Assembly: GCA_016763255.1 (NCBI GenBank) | Contig: JAESUA010000005.1 | Span: forward strand, 1 to 14,317 | DNA from: Magnetovibrio sp. | GTDB taxonomy: Bacteria > Pseudomonadota > Alphaproteobacteria > Rhodospirillales > Magnetovibrionaceae | DNA: 14,317 nucleotides | Reading direction: 5' to 3' | In this document: piece by piece, positions 1 to 6,649 of the stretch | How positions within the stretch are numbered: position 1 is the stretch's first letter | Layout of the letters: each line of letters begins with the position of its first letter | Program-made: the position numbers and the translations under genes | The notes under the pieces: generated by a model | Database searches by the model: none | Told to the model about the DNA's origin: nothing | Seen by the model: only the letters and a program-made list of their open reading frames with translations

Positions 1-76
1 CCGGAATGCACATGCCCACCGCCAGCAAGGCCAGCAGCACGCCCAAAATCATCAATACCGGTCGAAAATCCATCAT
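1..76 (-). CDS. trkH: TrkH-type potassium uptake protein, N-terminal fragment (cut by window edge)
   Basis: Only the first 25 codons are present; the gene continues beyond position 1. The peptide begins MMDFRPVLMILGVLLALLAV and is a hydrophobic first membrane segment. The DFRPVL start followed by a Leu/Gly-rich helix is typical of the N-terminus of TrkH, the inner-membrane K+-translocating subunit of the Trk system, which works with the cytoplasmic NAD-binding subunit TrkA. Two adjacent ATG codons (76 and 73) could serve as start; no strong ribosome-binding site decides between them. It lies downstream of folE on the same strand, separated by about 140 bp, so it may have its own promoter. The identification rests on a short stretch and another membrane protein cannot be excluded. 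Confidence 0.55.
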   Translation of the reverse strand, partial: MMDFRPVLMILGVLLALLAVGMCIP

Positions 77-217
77 TGGACGGTGGTCCAGCTTCCCCAA
101 ATTCGCGTGATCGCATGCTAAGCCCTTAGGGCGAAGCGCGCAATCATCGCCGCTTTGAAAGCGAAATCAAGGAAAAAGGGGAGATGGTCAAATGGTTTCG
201 AAGTATCTGAACCTGCT

Positions 218-853
218 CTAGACCATTTCGTAGGCGGTGGCTGATGGGTTGGCGACCATCGAAAGGAATTCGCGTCGGGTGCGGTCGTTGTCGCGAAAAG
301 CGCCGATCATCTTCGAGGTGATCATGGTCACCCCTGGTTTGTGCACGCCGCGGCACGTCATGCATTGGTGTGATGCGTCGATCACCACGGCCACGCCTTC
401 GGGCTGCAGCACATCATTGATGGCGGTGGCGATTTGGGCGGTCATTTTTTCTTGGATCTGCAAACGCTGGGCGTAAAGCTCGACCACCCGCGCCAGCTTG
501 GAAATGCCGACCACGCGGTTTTTAGGTAGATATGCCACATGGGCCTTGCCGATGATCGGCGCCATATGGTGTTCGCAATGGCTTTCAAAGCGGATGTCTT
601 TGAGTAACACCATTTCATCGTAGCCTTCGACTTCCTCGAAGGTGCGCTTGAGGAAATCTTGAGGATCGGCGTTGTAGCCCTGGAAATATTCCTCATAGGC
701 GCGCACCACACGTGCCGGGGTGTCCAGCAAGCCTTCACGGTCAGGGTTGTCGCCGGCCCACTGAATGAGGGTGCGAACGGCTTTTTCGGCCTCTTTACGA
801 TCGGGACGGTTGGCATCATCGTTAGCGACGCTCAGCGGCTTATGGTTGGCCAC
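218..853 (-). CDS. folE: GTP cyclohydrolase I (FolE)
   Basis: FolE converts GTP to 7,8-dihydroneopterin triphosphate, the first step of folate (and queuosine/pterin) synthesis in the cytosol. The 211-residue product matches the usual size. The zinc site is visible as Cys93 and His96 in [12 protein letters not shown] and Cys164 in [10 protein letters not shown]. The family block [14 protein letters not shown] follows near residues 184-197. The frame is open back to 1030, inside apaG, but the GTG at 853 is chosen because an AAGGAT ribosome-binding site precedes it by 7 bases and the family homology begins close after it. Reading from 853 also removes the overlap with apaG. It follows apaG on the same strand with a 106-bp gap containing an inverted repeat, so the two may be co-transcribed. 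Confidence 0.95.
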   Translation of the reverse strand: MANHKPLSVANDDANRPDRKEAEKAVRTLIQWAGDNPDREGLLDTPARVVRAYEEYFQGYNADPQDFLKRTFEEVEGYDEMVLLKDIRFESHCEHHMAPIIGKAHVAYLPKNRVVGISKLARVVELYAQRLQIQEKMTAQIATAINDVLQPEGVAVVIDASHQCMTCRGVHKPGVTMITSKMIGAFRDNDRTRREFLSMVANPSATAYEMV

Positions 854-874
854 GGTGGTGATCCTTATCCTGGT

Positions 875-909
875 GTAAGGCCTGGAACCATTCCAGAAAG
901 CGGCCTTAC
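875..909 (-). promoter_or_regulatory. Inverted repeat in the apaG-folE intergenic region
   Basis: An exact 8-bp inverted repeat, GTAAGGCC (875-882) and GGCCTTAC (902-909), encloses a second inner repeat, TGGAA-CCA-TTCCA (883-895). In the minus-strand transcript this could fold into a hairpin ending a few bases before the folE ribosome-binding site. No T-tract follows, so an intrinsic terminator is unlikely. A translation-modulating or processing element, or an operator, is possible. Its function is not shown by the sequence. Confidence 0.4.
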
Positions 910-959
910 GTCTTAACCCATATGGGGGCCAGTGCGGTTTATGCAAGATACCTGATGTA

Positions 960-1382
960 TCAGTGCAGCAATCGATTGTGGTAGGGGCAATCCAGCGAAA
1001 AAGCGGGAATGGTGGCTTCGAAGACGTCACCGGTTTGGGATTCCATGACGTAGTGGCCTTTCATGATGCCCGACGGTGTGGCCAGCGGCGTGCCGCTGGT
1101 GTAGGCGAAACTTTCCCCCGGTGAAAGACGTGGCTGTTCACCGATCACGCCGGCTCCGGAAACCTCTTGGACCTGGCCCATCTCGTCGGTGATGTGCCAA
1201 TAACGGCTCTTCAATTGGACGGTTTCCAGACCCTGGTTTTCAATGTGTACATGATACGCCCAGACGTAGCGGTGCTGATCAGGATCGCTTTGGTCTTCCA
1301 AAAATTCAGGTTCCACCGTCACAAGGATGGACCGGGTGGTCAGGGCATAAATGCCGACAGGGTCAGATGCAAGGTGCTCCAT
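960..1382 (-). CDS. apaG: ApaG family protein
   Basis: The 140-residue product is slightly longer than the usual ApaG (about 125-130). It carries the family core [22 protein letters not shown] followed by [16 protein letters not shown], which forms the conserved beta-sandwich (fibronectin type III-like fold). ApaG proteins are small cytoplasmic proteins genetically linked to Co2+ resistance and diadenosine tetraphosphate metabolism in enterobacteria; the biochemical role is not settled. The ATG at 1382 is preceded by GGAAGGG at good spacing. It sits directly upstream of folE on the same strand and has a plausible sigma70 promoter about 90 bp upstream. Confidence 0.93.
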   Translation of the reverse strand: MEHLASDPVGIYALTTRSILVTVEPEFLEDQSDPDQHRYVWAYHVHIENQGLETVQLKSRYWHITDEMGQVQEVSGAGVIGEQPRLSPGESFAYTSGTPLATPSGIMKGHYVMESQTGDVFEATIPAFSLDCPYHNRLLH

Positions 1383-1468
1383 AACGGGCCCTTCCTTTAT
1401 TTTGGTCTTTAAGGTCTTCGTGCGGTTTCATACGCAAGTGTGCACGAGTCGAAATTAAGCGATTACAC

Positions 1469-1498
1469 ATTATCTGGGGTTTATATGCAAAATGTCCA
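1469..1498 (-). promoter_or_regulatory. Candidate sigma70 promoter for apaG(-folE)
   Basis: On the minus strand a -35-like TGGACA (1493-1498) and a -10-like GATAAT (1469-1474) are separated by 18 bp. Each has five of six consensus bases. It lies in the 149-bp gap between the radical SAM gene and apaG, in the right orientation for apaG. Predicted by eye only. Confidence 0.4.
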
Positions 1499-1531
1499 GT
1501 TTTGAAAGCCTTGAGTTGTGTGGCGGCGCAA

Positions 1532-2491
1532 TCAGCTAATGGAACAAGATGCCCCGCCCAGGACGCAAAATTTCGCGCAATGAGGGTGGTTAAGTTGCAC
1601 CGCACCATGGGCGTCGGTGAGGCGTGTGCCCATATCAAAGGCTTCATCATAGGGCAGCAGGGTACAGGGCATCACCTGAGGGCTGTCTTGGCCTTTGTGG
1701 AGAACCACCATGCGTGAGGTGGCGCACATCATGGCATCGGGGCGCACGTCGAGGAGCCCCCAGCACTGGGTGGTGATTTCCGGGACGTCACGGGTTTCAT
1801 CCATTTCTGGGAACAACACCAGGTGGGTCGGGTCACAGGCGTCGATGTCCAGGCCCCAGGCATCAAACAACTGTTGATAGCCTTTGCGCGATACGTCCGC
1901 GTTTTCTTCCCATAGGGAGCGTCCGGCGATGTCGATGGTAAATTTGTTTTGAACAAGCCAGTTGATGCCCTCACTCATGGGTCCCCAAGTGCCCTGGCCG
2001 CGTTCTTTTTCGTGGCCTTTTTGGGTGTAGTGATCGACCGAAACCCGCAATTTCAGTTTGCCTCCGGGGTGGCGATCGCGCAATGCCAGCAAGGCGTCGG
2101 TTTTTTGGAGCAAGGGTTTCATGGCGTTGGTCAAAACCAAGGCGCTGAAGCCCCGGTCCAGCACATCGTCAAGCATCTCGATGATATCCGGGTTCATGAA
2201 CGGTTCGCCCCCGGTGAAGCCGATTTCGCTGACTGGCAGGGCCTCGGCGGCGATTTCATCGAGGTAGGTTCGCACGTGCACAGCACGCATATAGGCCAAA
2301 GCGTCATTGGTCGGGCTGGAATGCATGTAGCAGTTTTGACAGGTGATGTTGCACAGGCTGCCGGTATTGAACCACAAGGTTTGCAGCGCAAGAAGTGACA
2401 CCGACGCACGCGTTTCACCCTTGGCCGTGGTGAACGGGTCTTGGAATTTGGCCCGATCGAGCGGGGCAAGATCGTGTGTGCCTTCAGGCAT
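1532..2491 (-). CDS. Uncharacterised radical SAM protein with C-terminal cysteine cluster
   Basis: The 319-residue cytoplasmic protein has the radical SAM [4Fe-4S] motif CxxxCxxC as CNITCQNC (Cys47, Cys51, Cys54), followed by the SAM-binding GFTGGEPFMNPDI motif at residues 91-103. These predict reductive cleavage of S-adenosylmethionine to a 5'-deoxyadenosyl radical. The C-terminal third contains further cysteines (CATSRM, MPCTLLP, HCAKFC, GASCS), which suggests an auxiliary Fe-S cluster of the twitch/SPASM type; this is inferred from spacing. The substrate is unknown and no small precursor-peptide gene is evident next to it. The ATG at 2491 has a GGAAG box 6 bases upstream. It is followed by apaG and folE on the same strand after 149 bp, a gap that contains a candidate promoter, so a shared operon is uncertain. 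Confidence 0.85.
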   Translation of the reverse strand: MPEGTHDLAPLDRAKFQDPFTTAKGETRASVSLLALQTLWFNTGSLCNITCQNCYMHSSPTNDALAYMRAVHVRTYLDEIAAEALPVSEIGFTGGEPFMNPDIIEMLDDVLDRGFSALVLTNAMKPLLQKTDALLALRDRHPGGKLKLRVSVDHYTQKGHEKERGQGTWGPMSEGINWLVQNKFTIDIAGRSLWEENADVSRKGYQQLFDAWGLDIDACDPTHLVLFPEMDETRDVPEITTQCWGLLDVRPDAMMCATSRMVVLHKGQDSPQVMPCTLLPYDEAFDMGTRLTDAHGAVQLNHPHCAKFCVLGGASCSIS

Positions 2492-2576
2492 GCGGGGCTT
2501 CCATTACGATTTTTTGCGGGTTGTGGCTGAGGTGATAAATGTAGACATATTCCAACTTAGTTTTTGACTGTGCGTT

Positions 2577-2593
2577 CAACAAGACTTTTGTTG
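2577..2593. promoter_or_regulatory. Short inverted repeat in divergent intergenic region
   Basis: CAACAA (2577-2582) and TTGTTG (2588-2593) form a perfect 6-bp dyad with a 5-bp spacer. It lies between the divergently transcribed radical SAM gene and the exported orphan protein gene, a usual place for an operator. No regulator gene is adjacent and the dyad is short enough to be chance. Confidence 0.2.
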
Positions 2594-2741
2594 GGGCTCA
2601 GCGCCACACCATTGTTTTTTTTGGGAGCATAAAAGGCGAATGGATTTGGGTGATGAACCGGCAACCGCTGCAATTGTTGAAATATCATCGCGTTAACACC
2701 ATGTTTTATCCAGTAGTGAATCCAAAGAGGAGGAGCTTGGT

Positions 2742-3554
2742 GTGAAGATTTCAGATGCAAGTATTGTTGCTTTGCTATTTGTTTTTTTCATGGGTACATC
2801 TGATGCGCATGCTCTGTCCGACGAACCGTTTGGCGACTACCAAGATTTGATCCTTGCCCTTCGCGATGATAACAGGACGCCTAGGTTTGCTGAGCGTATA
2901 AGCGTTAATCGCAATGATACCATCCGGCTCATTTTTCCCAACAAGTGCGAAGCAGAAGGAGAGGCTGAATTGCAGCGACTATCCATGCGCGCCGAGGTCG
3001 AGGAAGCGTATGTTTTTATTCCGCATTTGTGTCTGTGGATCGAGGCCGGACACGGGGAAAAACAAGATGCTGTGAGTCTTGATTTGAACTTTACAAAAAC
3101 TCTATTGGAGTACGCATCGTCGCTGATTTTTTACCATATTCAGCCAGGGGATAAATCCAGGATCGAGAGCTATTTTCCATCATATAAAGACTTTTTGACC
3201 ATGACACTCATATCCGCAGATATGGTGTGGAAGCCTGGTCGCCAGATACGTCACCGGATGGTTAGTCAATATGGGGTCATGGAATATGATTTCTCAAATT
3301 TGGACCGGGTTCAGTATTTTATGAATAAGTTCAGGGGGGATGGATTACGCGGCAGTGAATCTCAAAACCTTGCTTATGAATACTTAAGACCCACATATCG
3401 CAGCGATTATTATAAAAAAATTAAAAAGTTTGAGCTGAATTATGCCTTAACAGTGCAAACCTTTGAGCAGTGCTGCCCAATACAAACGCAAGCCTTTATC
3501 GTTCATTTCAGACCGATAACAGTCGCGACCAAAAAGATATCAATTTCCAATTGA
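2742..3554 (+). CDS. Exported protein of unknown function
   Basis: I do not recognise this 270-residue protein. It starts at a GTG preceded by a strong ribosome-binding site (AGAGGAGGAG). A Sec-type signal peptide covers about residues 1-24 and ends at DAHA, so the product is predicted to be periplasmic. Four cysteines remain after cleavage (Cys69, Cys97, and the adjacent pair Cys244-Cys245) and could form disulfides. Residues 131-150, with YHIQP followed by PSYKD, faintly recall the metal-site region of JAMM/MPN proteases, but the expected second histidine is a glutamine. The gene is visibly AT-richer than its neighbours, which suggests acquisition by transfer or a fast-evolving lineage-specific gene. 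It is divergent from the radical SAM gene and about 230 bp upstream of the copper cluster, separated from that cluster by a recognisable promoter. Confidence 0.75.
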   Translation: MKISDASIVALLFVFFMGTSDAHALSDEPFGDYQDLILALRDDNRTPRFAERISVNRNDTIRLIFPNKCEAEGEAELQRLSMRAEVEEAYVFIPHLCLWIEAGHGEKQDAVSLDLNFTKTLLEYASSLIFYHIQPGDKSRIESYFPSYKDFLTMTLISADMVWKPGRQIRHRMVSQYGVMEYDFSNLDRVQYFMNKFRGDGLRGSESQNLAYEYLRPTYRSDYYKKIKKFELNYALTVQTFEQCCPIQTQAFIVHFRPITVATKKISISN

Positions 3555-3565
3555 GCCACTCGAGC

Positions 3566-3599
3566 CAGGCCTTTCTAGAAAAACAGGCCTTTCTAGAAA
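3566..3599. repeat. Tandem 18-bp repeat with palindromic core
   Basis: The 16-base unit CAGGCCTTTCTAGAAA occurs twice (3566-3581 and 3584-3599), exactly 18 bp apart. Each copy contains two self-complementary stretches, AGGCCT and TTTCTAGAAA. It begins 12 bp after the stop of the preceding gene. The two copies can pair in RNA, so it could act as that gene's transcription end or as a protein-binding site. No clean T-tract follows. Confidence 0.7.
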
Positions 3600-3710
3600 T
3601 AGATGGCTGTTGAACGATGATGCAAAGCGCTGTCCTCAGAGCCTTTATCGGTGAGTGGAGAAACATATTATTTGCGGGTCATGCTTGGCGATGGCTAAGG
3701 TTTGAGCGAC

Positions 3711-3739
3711 TTGACAGCACAGCCACAGCCTCGTATATG
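3711..3739 (+). promoter_or_regulatory. Sigma70-like promoter of the copper cluster
   Basis: A perfect -35 TTGACA (3711-3716) is followed after 17 bp by TATATG (3734-3739). This places transcription start near 3746, about 40 bp before the first copper-cluster gene. The 17-bp spacer does not fit the longer 19-bp spacer typical of CueR/MerR-activated promoters. I see no clear CueR dyad, so the mode of copper control is unknown. Confidence 0.5.
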
Positions 3740-3785
3740 AAGTTAATCTAATTCTAAAATTGGCAAAGCAAACACACACATCAGT

Positions 3786-4151
3786 ATGCGGTTATTTGAC
3801 CTAAATTGGCGGAAAACGCTTACCTTTATTGTATGCTGTGTGATGCTTACGGTCGCTTTTGTGCCGGCCGCCTTTGCTAAAAAATCCAATACTCATCATG
3901 GGTCAAGCACCCCATTGACGGGGACCATTGCGGCTGTTTCTCATAGCCATCTGACCGAGAGGGGTGGATCTTCCCACCATCATACCGGTGCACATGGTTG
4001 TGAGGCTTCTTCGTGTGTGCCTTATCTTCAGGCTGCCCATGTCGGCGATACAGCATTGGGGCTTGCGAAGTTAGAATTTTACGTTCTTTCGACGATACGG
4101 GTTGGTGCTATCAACAAATTACACGGCCCCCCTCCAAAATCTATTCTCTGA
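3786..4151 (+). CDS. Small exported His/Cys-rich protein, probably copper-binding
   Basis: This 121-residue protein has a signal peptide ending near residue 31 (VPAAFA). The mature part is histidine-rich: His37-His38, His53, His55, His64-66 and His70 are followed by Cys72 and Cys77, and the C-terminus ends in GPPPKSIL. This layout (signal peptide, His/Cys segment, proline-rich tail) is reminiscent of the small CopL/DUF2946-type proteins found in copper operons, but I cannot confirm membership. Its position as first gene behind the cluster promoter and upstream of copI-copA-copB supports a role in periplasmic copper binding, sensing or control of the downstream genes. No clear ribosome-binding site precedes the ATG, which is unusual and may indicate weak or regulated translation. 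Confidence 0.7.
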   Translation: MRLFDLNWRKTLTFIVCCVMLTVAFVPAAFAKKSNTHHGSSTPLTGTIAAVSHSHLTERGGSSHHHTGAHGCEASSCVPYLQAAHVGDTALGLAKLEFYVLSTIRVGAINKLHGPPPKSIL

Positions 4152-4212
4152 TTTTTAGGCATCAAGCCGGTTGAGTTTTTACCCAACCCATGGCTGAGCC
4201 TGCCCCCCATAC

Positions 4213-4226
4213 AATCTACTTAGATT
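4213..4226. promoter_or_regulatory. Inverted repeat upstream of copI, possible operator
   Basis: AATCTA and TAGATT form a perfect 6-bp dyad with a 2-bp spacer, 80 bp before the copI start. The 155-bp gap between the small His-rich gene and copI is long for a tight operon, so a second, regulated promoter here is plausible. No good -35/-10 pair could be assigned. Confidence 0.3.
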
Positions 4227-4306
4227 ACGTTATTTTTCGCTCCCATTCGCGCGCCCACTCGAACCGTGCGTGCAATGGACAACGAGCGTTATTGGAGAAA
4301 ATCAGA

Positions 4307-4870
4307 ATGCCATTGTCAAATAAACTTACCAAAACCGTCGCTATCGTTGCCGTTTCAGTTGCCGTGTCTCTCGCCGCGAGTCAAACCTGGGCCGCCGGTG
4401 TTCATGGTGACGGCCACGGCGGCGGTGCCAAATCGAGTACGGGCAAACAGGGTAATATTAGCGAAGTCACCCGCACAATTGAGATCAAGATGTTCGATAA
4501 TTATTACGAACCCGAAAACCTTAATATCAAAAAAGGCGAGACAATTCGTTTCGCTATTAAAAACATGGGCGATTATGTTCATGAATTCAATATCGGTACG
4601 GCCAGCATGCATGAAGCTCATCAGCAAGAAATGGTCTTGATGATGGAACATGGCGCACTTGAGGTCGATAAAATTAATTATGACCTGATGAAAATGGACA
4701 TGGGCAACGGCGTAACCATGGAACATAACGATCCGAACAGCGTTTTGTTAGAGCCAGGAAAAACTGGGGAAGTGATCTGGAAGTTTACCAATAAAAGCGC
4801 GCTTCAATTCGCTTGTAACGTTCCAGGCCACTACGAATCCGGTATGGCCGGAGAGTTGAGCTTTAAGTAG
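4307..4870 (+). CDS. copI: Copper-resistance cupredoxin CopI
   Basis: The 187-residue periplasmic protein has a signal peptide ending at about residue 30 (ASQTWAA) and a His/Gly-rich linker (residues 31-50). A single cupredoxin domain follows. The type 1 copper ligands are visible as His92 in YVHEFNIG and Cys170, His175 and Met180 in FACNVPGHYESGMAG. The loop between them (about residues 101-140) is rich in His and Met (MHEAHQQEM, MMEHG, MKMDMGNG), as expected for the CopI group, which is linked to copper tolerance in the periplasm of several proteobacteria. The ATG at 4307 is chosen over an upstream in-frame start at 4190 because GGAG lies 9 bases before it and the signal peptide begins there. 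copA follows after 48 bp. Confidence 0.88.
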   Translation: MPLSNKLTKTVAIVAVSVAVSLAASQTWAAGVHGDGHGGGAKSSTGKQGNISEVTRTIEIKMFDNYYEPENLNIKKGETIRFAIKNMGDYVHEFNIGTASMHEAHQQEMVLMMEHGALEVDKINYDLMKMDMGNGVTMEHNDPNSVLLEPGKTGEVIWKFTNKSALQFACNVPGHYESGMAGELSFK

Positions 4871-4918
4871 GGCTTCTTCAGAAATTATTTCTTCTCACAC
4901 TACATTTTAGGAACTCCC

Positions 4919-6649
4919 ATGATCCGCTTGTTTAAAAACGCGGGCTGCGGCTGTTTAGCCGTGGTGACAGCCATGCTGACGCTTCCAGCTGCCTCTAATG
5001 CCGCAGTTTATAATATCACCGTCGACAACGTGGTGATCGATACCGGTGAATTTACAAAAAATGGTATCGGATATAATGGTGCGACACCTGGACCTGTTCT
5101 TCGCTTTAAGGAAGGCGAGGACGTGTCCATCAATGTCACCAACAATCTGGATGAATCCACTTCCATCCATTGGCACGGATTGATCGTGCCCTATCAACAA
5201 GACGGCGTGCCGGGTATCAGCTTTGACGGTATCAAGCCTGGTGAAACGTTCACTTATAACTTCCCTATCGTCCAGTCGGGCACCTATTGGTTTCACAGCC
5301 ATTCCGGTTTCCAAGAGCCGGACGGCGCTTACGGCGCGATTATCATTGAGCCGAAAAAACGCGAACCATTCCGTTATGACCGGGAATATGTCGTTCAATT
5401 GACCGACAAGCACCCCGACAGTGGCGCACGCATCATGCGTAATCTGAAATCCATGCCGGATTACTACAATCGCCAACAGCAAACGCTCGGTGATTTTTTC
5501 AATGATGTTGCCGAGAACGGTTTTGGTGAGACGGTTAACGACCGGATGGCTTGGGGCAACATGCGGATGATGCCCGCTGATGTCGAAGACCTGCAGGGAT
5601 TTACGCCGCTCATCAATGGCAAGGGCCCGAGCCAAAACTGGACGGGACTATTCAAACCCGGCGAGCGGATCCGTTTGCGGTTCATCAACTCATCTGCGAT
5701 GGCCTATTTTGATATCCGAATTCCCGGACTAAAAATGACGGTGGTCAGTGCCGACGGAAATAACGTTCGTCCGGTGAAGGTTGATGAGTTTCGTATCGCC
5801 GTGGCCGAAACCTATGATGTGATCGTTCATCCCAAGGAAGATAAAGCATACACCATTTTTGCCGCTTCCATGGGCCGGTCCGCCTACGGTCGTGGCACGC
5901 TGGCGCCCCGTGAAGGCATGGTTGCAGAGGTGCCTAAATTATCTAAGCGCCCATTGTTGACCATGGCGGACATGGGCATGAGCGGGGACATGGCAGGCAT
6001 GGACCATTCCATGATGAAAGGAATGGATGCTTCGTCAATGGCAGGCATGGATAGTTCCATGATGAAGGGAATGGGTTCTTCGTCAATGGCAGGCATGGAT
6101 CATTCCAAGATGAAAGGGATGAGCGCCAAGCCCGACCCCTTTTATGCTCCCGGCAGTGGGCTTACACCTGTTGCGGCAAATGGAGGGAAATTTATGTCCT
6201 ACGCCGACCTGAAGGCTCAAAAGCCGATGTATGAGGACCGCGAACCGACGAGAGAAATCGAGTTGCGCCTAACGGGAAACATGGAGCGTTATATTTGGTC
6301 CATCAATGGCAAAAAATATGAAGACGAAGAAGAAATCCGTCTGAAATACGGCGAACGGGTTCGTTTTAAATTCGTCAATGAAACCATGATGAGCCATCCG
6401 ATGCACCTGCACGGAATGTGGTCGATCCTCGATACGGGTGCCGGCAAATGGAATCCTATCAAGCACACCATCTCCATTGCCCCCGGCACGACCGTTTATA
6501 TGGAAACGGAAGTCGATGCTGCTGGTCAATGGGCATTCCATTGCCATCTGTCCTATCACGCCAGCGCCGGAATGTTCCGAAGGGTTGTCGTCGAGGGCGG
6601 CCCTGAAACGATCAAACTCGATGTGAAAAAAACTGAGGTGACGAAATGA
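4919..6649 (+). CDS. copA: Copper-resistance multicopper oxidase CopA
   Basis: The 576-residue periplasmic oxidase is expected to oxidise Cu(I) to the less toxic Cu(II) with reduction of O2. All four copper-binding segments are present: HWH at residues 84-86, HSH at 126-128, HPMHLHG at 493-499, and HCHLSYHASAGM with His541, Cys542, His543, His547 and Met552. A methionine-rich insert (about residues 345-401) carries a 16-residue repeat and probably binds Cu(I). The signal peptide (to about residue 28) lacks the twin-arginine motif usual for CopA/PcoA and looks Sec-type. AGGAAC precedes the ATG. The stop codon overlaps the copB start by 4 bp, so the two are translationally coupled. Confidence 0.95.
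   Translation: MIRLFKNAGCGCLAVVTAMLTLPAASNAAVYNITVDNVVIDTGEFTKNGIGYNGATPGPVLRFKEGEDVSINVTNNLDESTSIHWHGLIVPYQQDGVPGISFDGIKPGETFTYNFPIVQSGTYWFHSHSGFQEPDGAYGAIIIEPKKREPFRYDREYVVQLTDKHPDSGARIMRNLKSMPDYYNRQQQTLGDFFNDVAENGFGETVNDRMAWGNMRMMPADVEDLQGFTPLINGKGPSQNWTGLFKPGERIRLRFINSSAMAYFDIRIPGLKMTVVSADGNNVRPVKVDEFRIAVAETYDVIVHPKEDKAYTIFAASMGRSAYGRGTLAPREGMVAEVPKLSKRPLLTMADMGMSGDMAGMDHSMMKGMDASSMAGMDSSMMKGMGSSSMAGMDHSKMKGMSAKPDPFYAPGSGLTPVAANGGKFMSYADLKAQKPMYEDREPTREIELRLTGNMERYIWSINGKKYEDEEEIRLKYGERVRFKFVNETMMSHPMHLHGMWSILDTGAGKWNPIKHTISIAPGTTVYMETEVDAAGQWAFHCHLSYHASAGMFRRVVVEGGPETIKLDVKKTEVTK
5990..6121 (+). repeat. 48-bp tandem repeat encoding the Met-rich copper-binding segment of CopA
   Basis: A 48-bp unit (starts 5990, 6038 and 6086; the third copy is partial) encodes MAGMDHSMMKGMDASS and two variants, giving repeated MxxM and DHSxM motifs at CopA residues 358-401. 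Methionine-rich segments in CopA/PcoA and CueO bind Cu(I). The high DNA-level identity between copies suggests recent duplication by slippage, so copy number may vary between strains. Confidence 0.9.

Noticed and set aside
151..163. Palindrome CGCTTTGAAAGCG between folE and trkH, considered as the folE terminator
   Set aside because: The stem is only 6 bp with a one-base centre that cannot form a loop without opening, and no T-tract follows on the folE strand.
144..365. A minus-strand ORF overlapping the 3' end of folE
   Set aside because: It lies in another frame of folE, and its Arg/His-rich translation has no coding character.
2734..2742. AGCTTGGTG before the exported orphan gene as a third copy of the REP-like arm
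   Set aside because: Only 8 bases match and they overlap the ribosome-binding region; this is expected by chance.
3711..3739. A CueR/MerR-type copper-activated promoter
   Set aside because: The spacer is a normal 17 bp rather than 19 bp, and no CueR-like dyad lies between the elements.
3617..3751. A 44-codon plus-strand ORF between the exported orphan gene and the copper cluster
   Set aside because: It has no ribosome-binding site, overlaps the TTGACA/TATATG promoter, and its Trp/Arg-rich product resembles no family I know.
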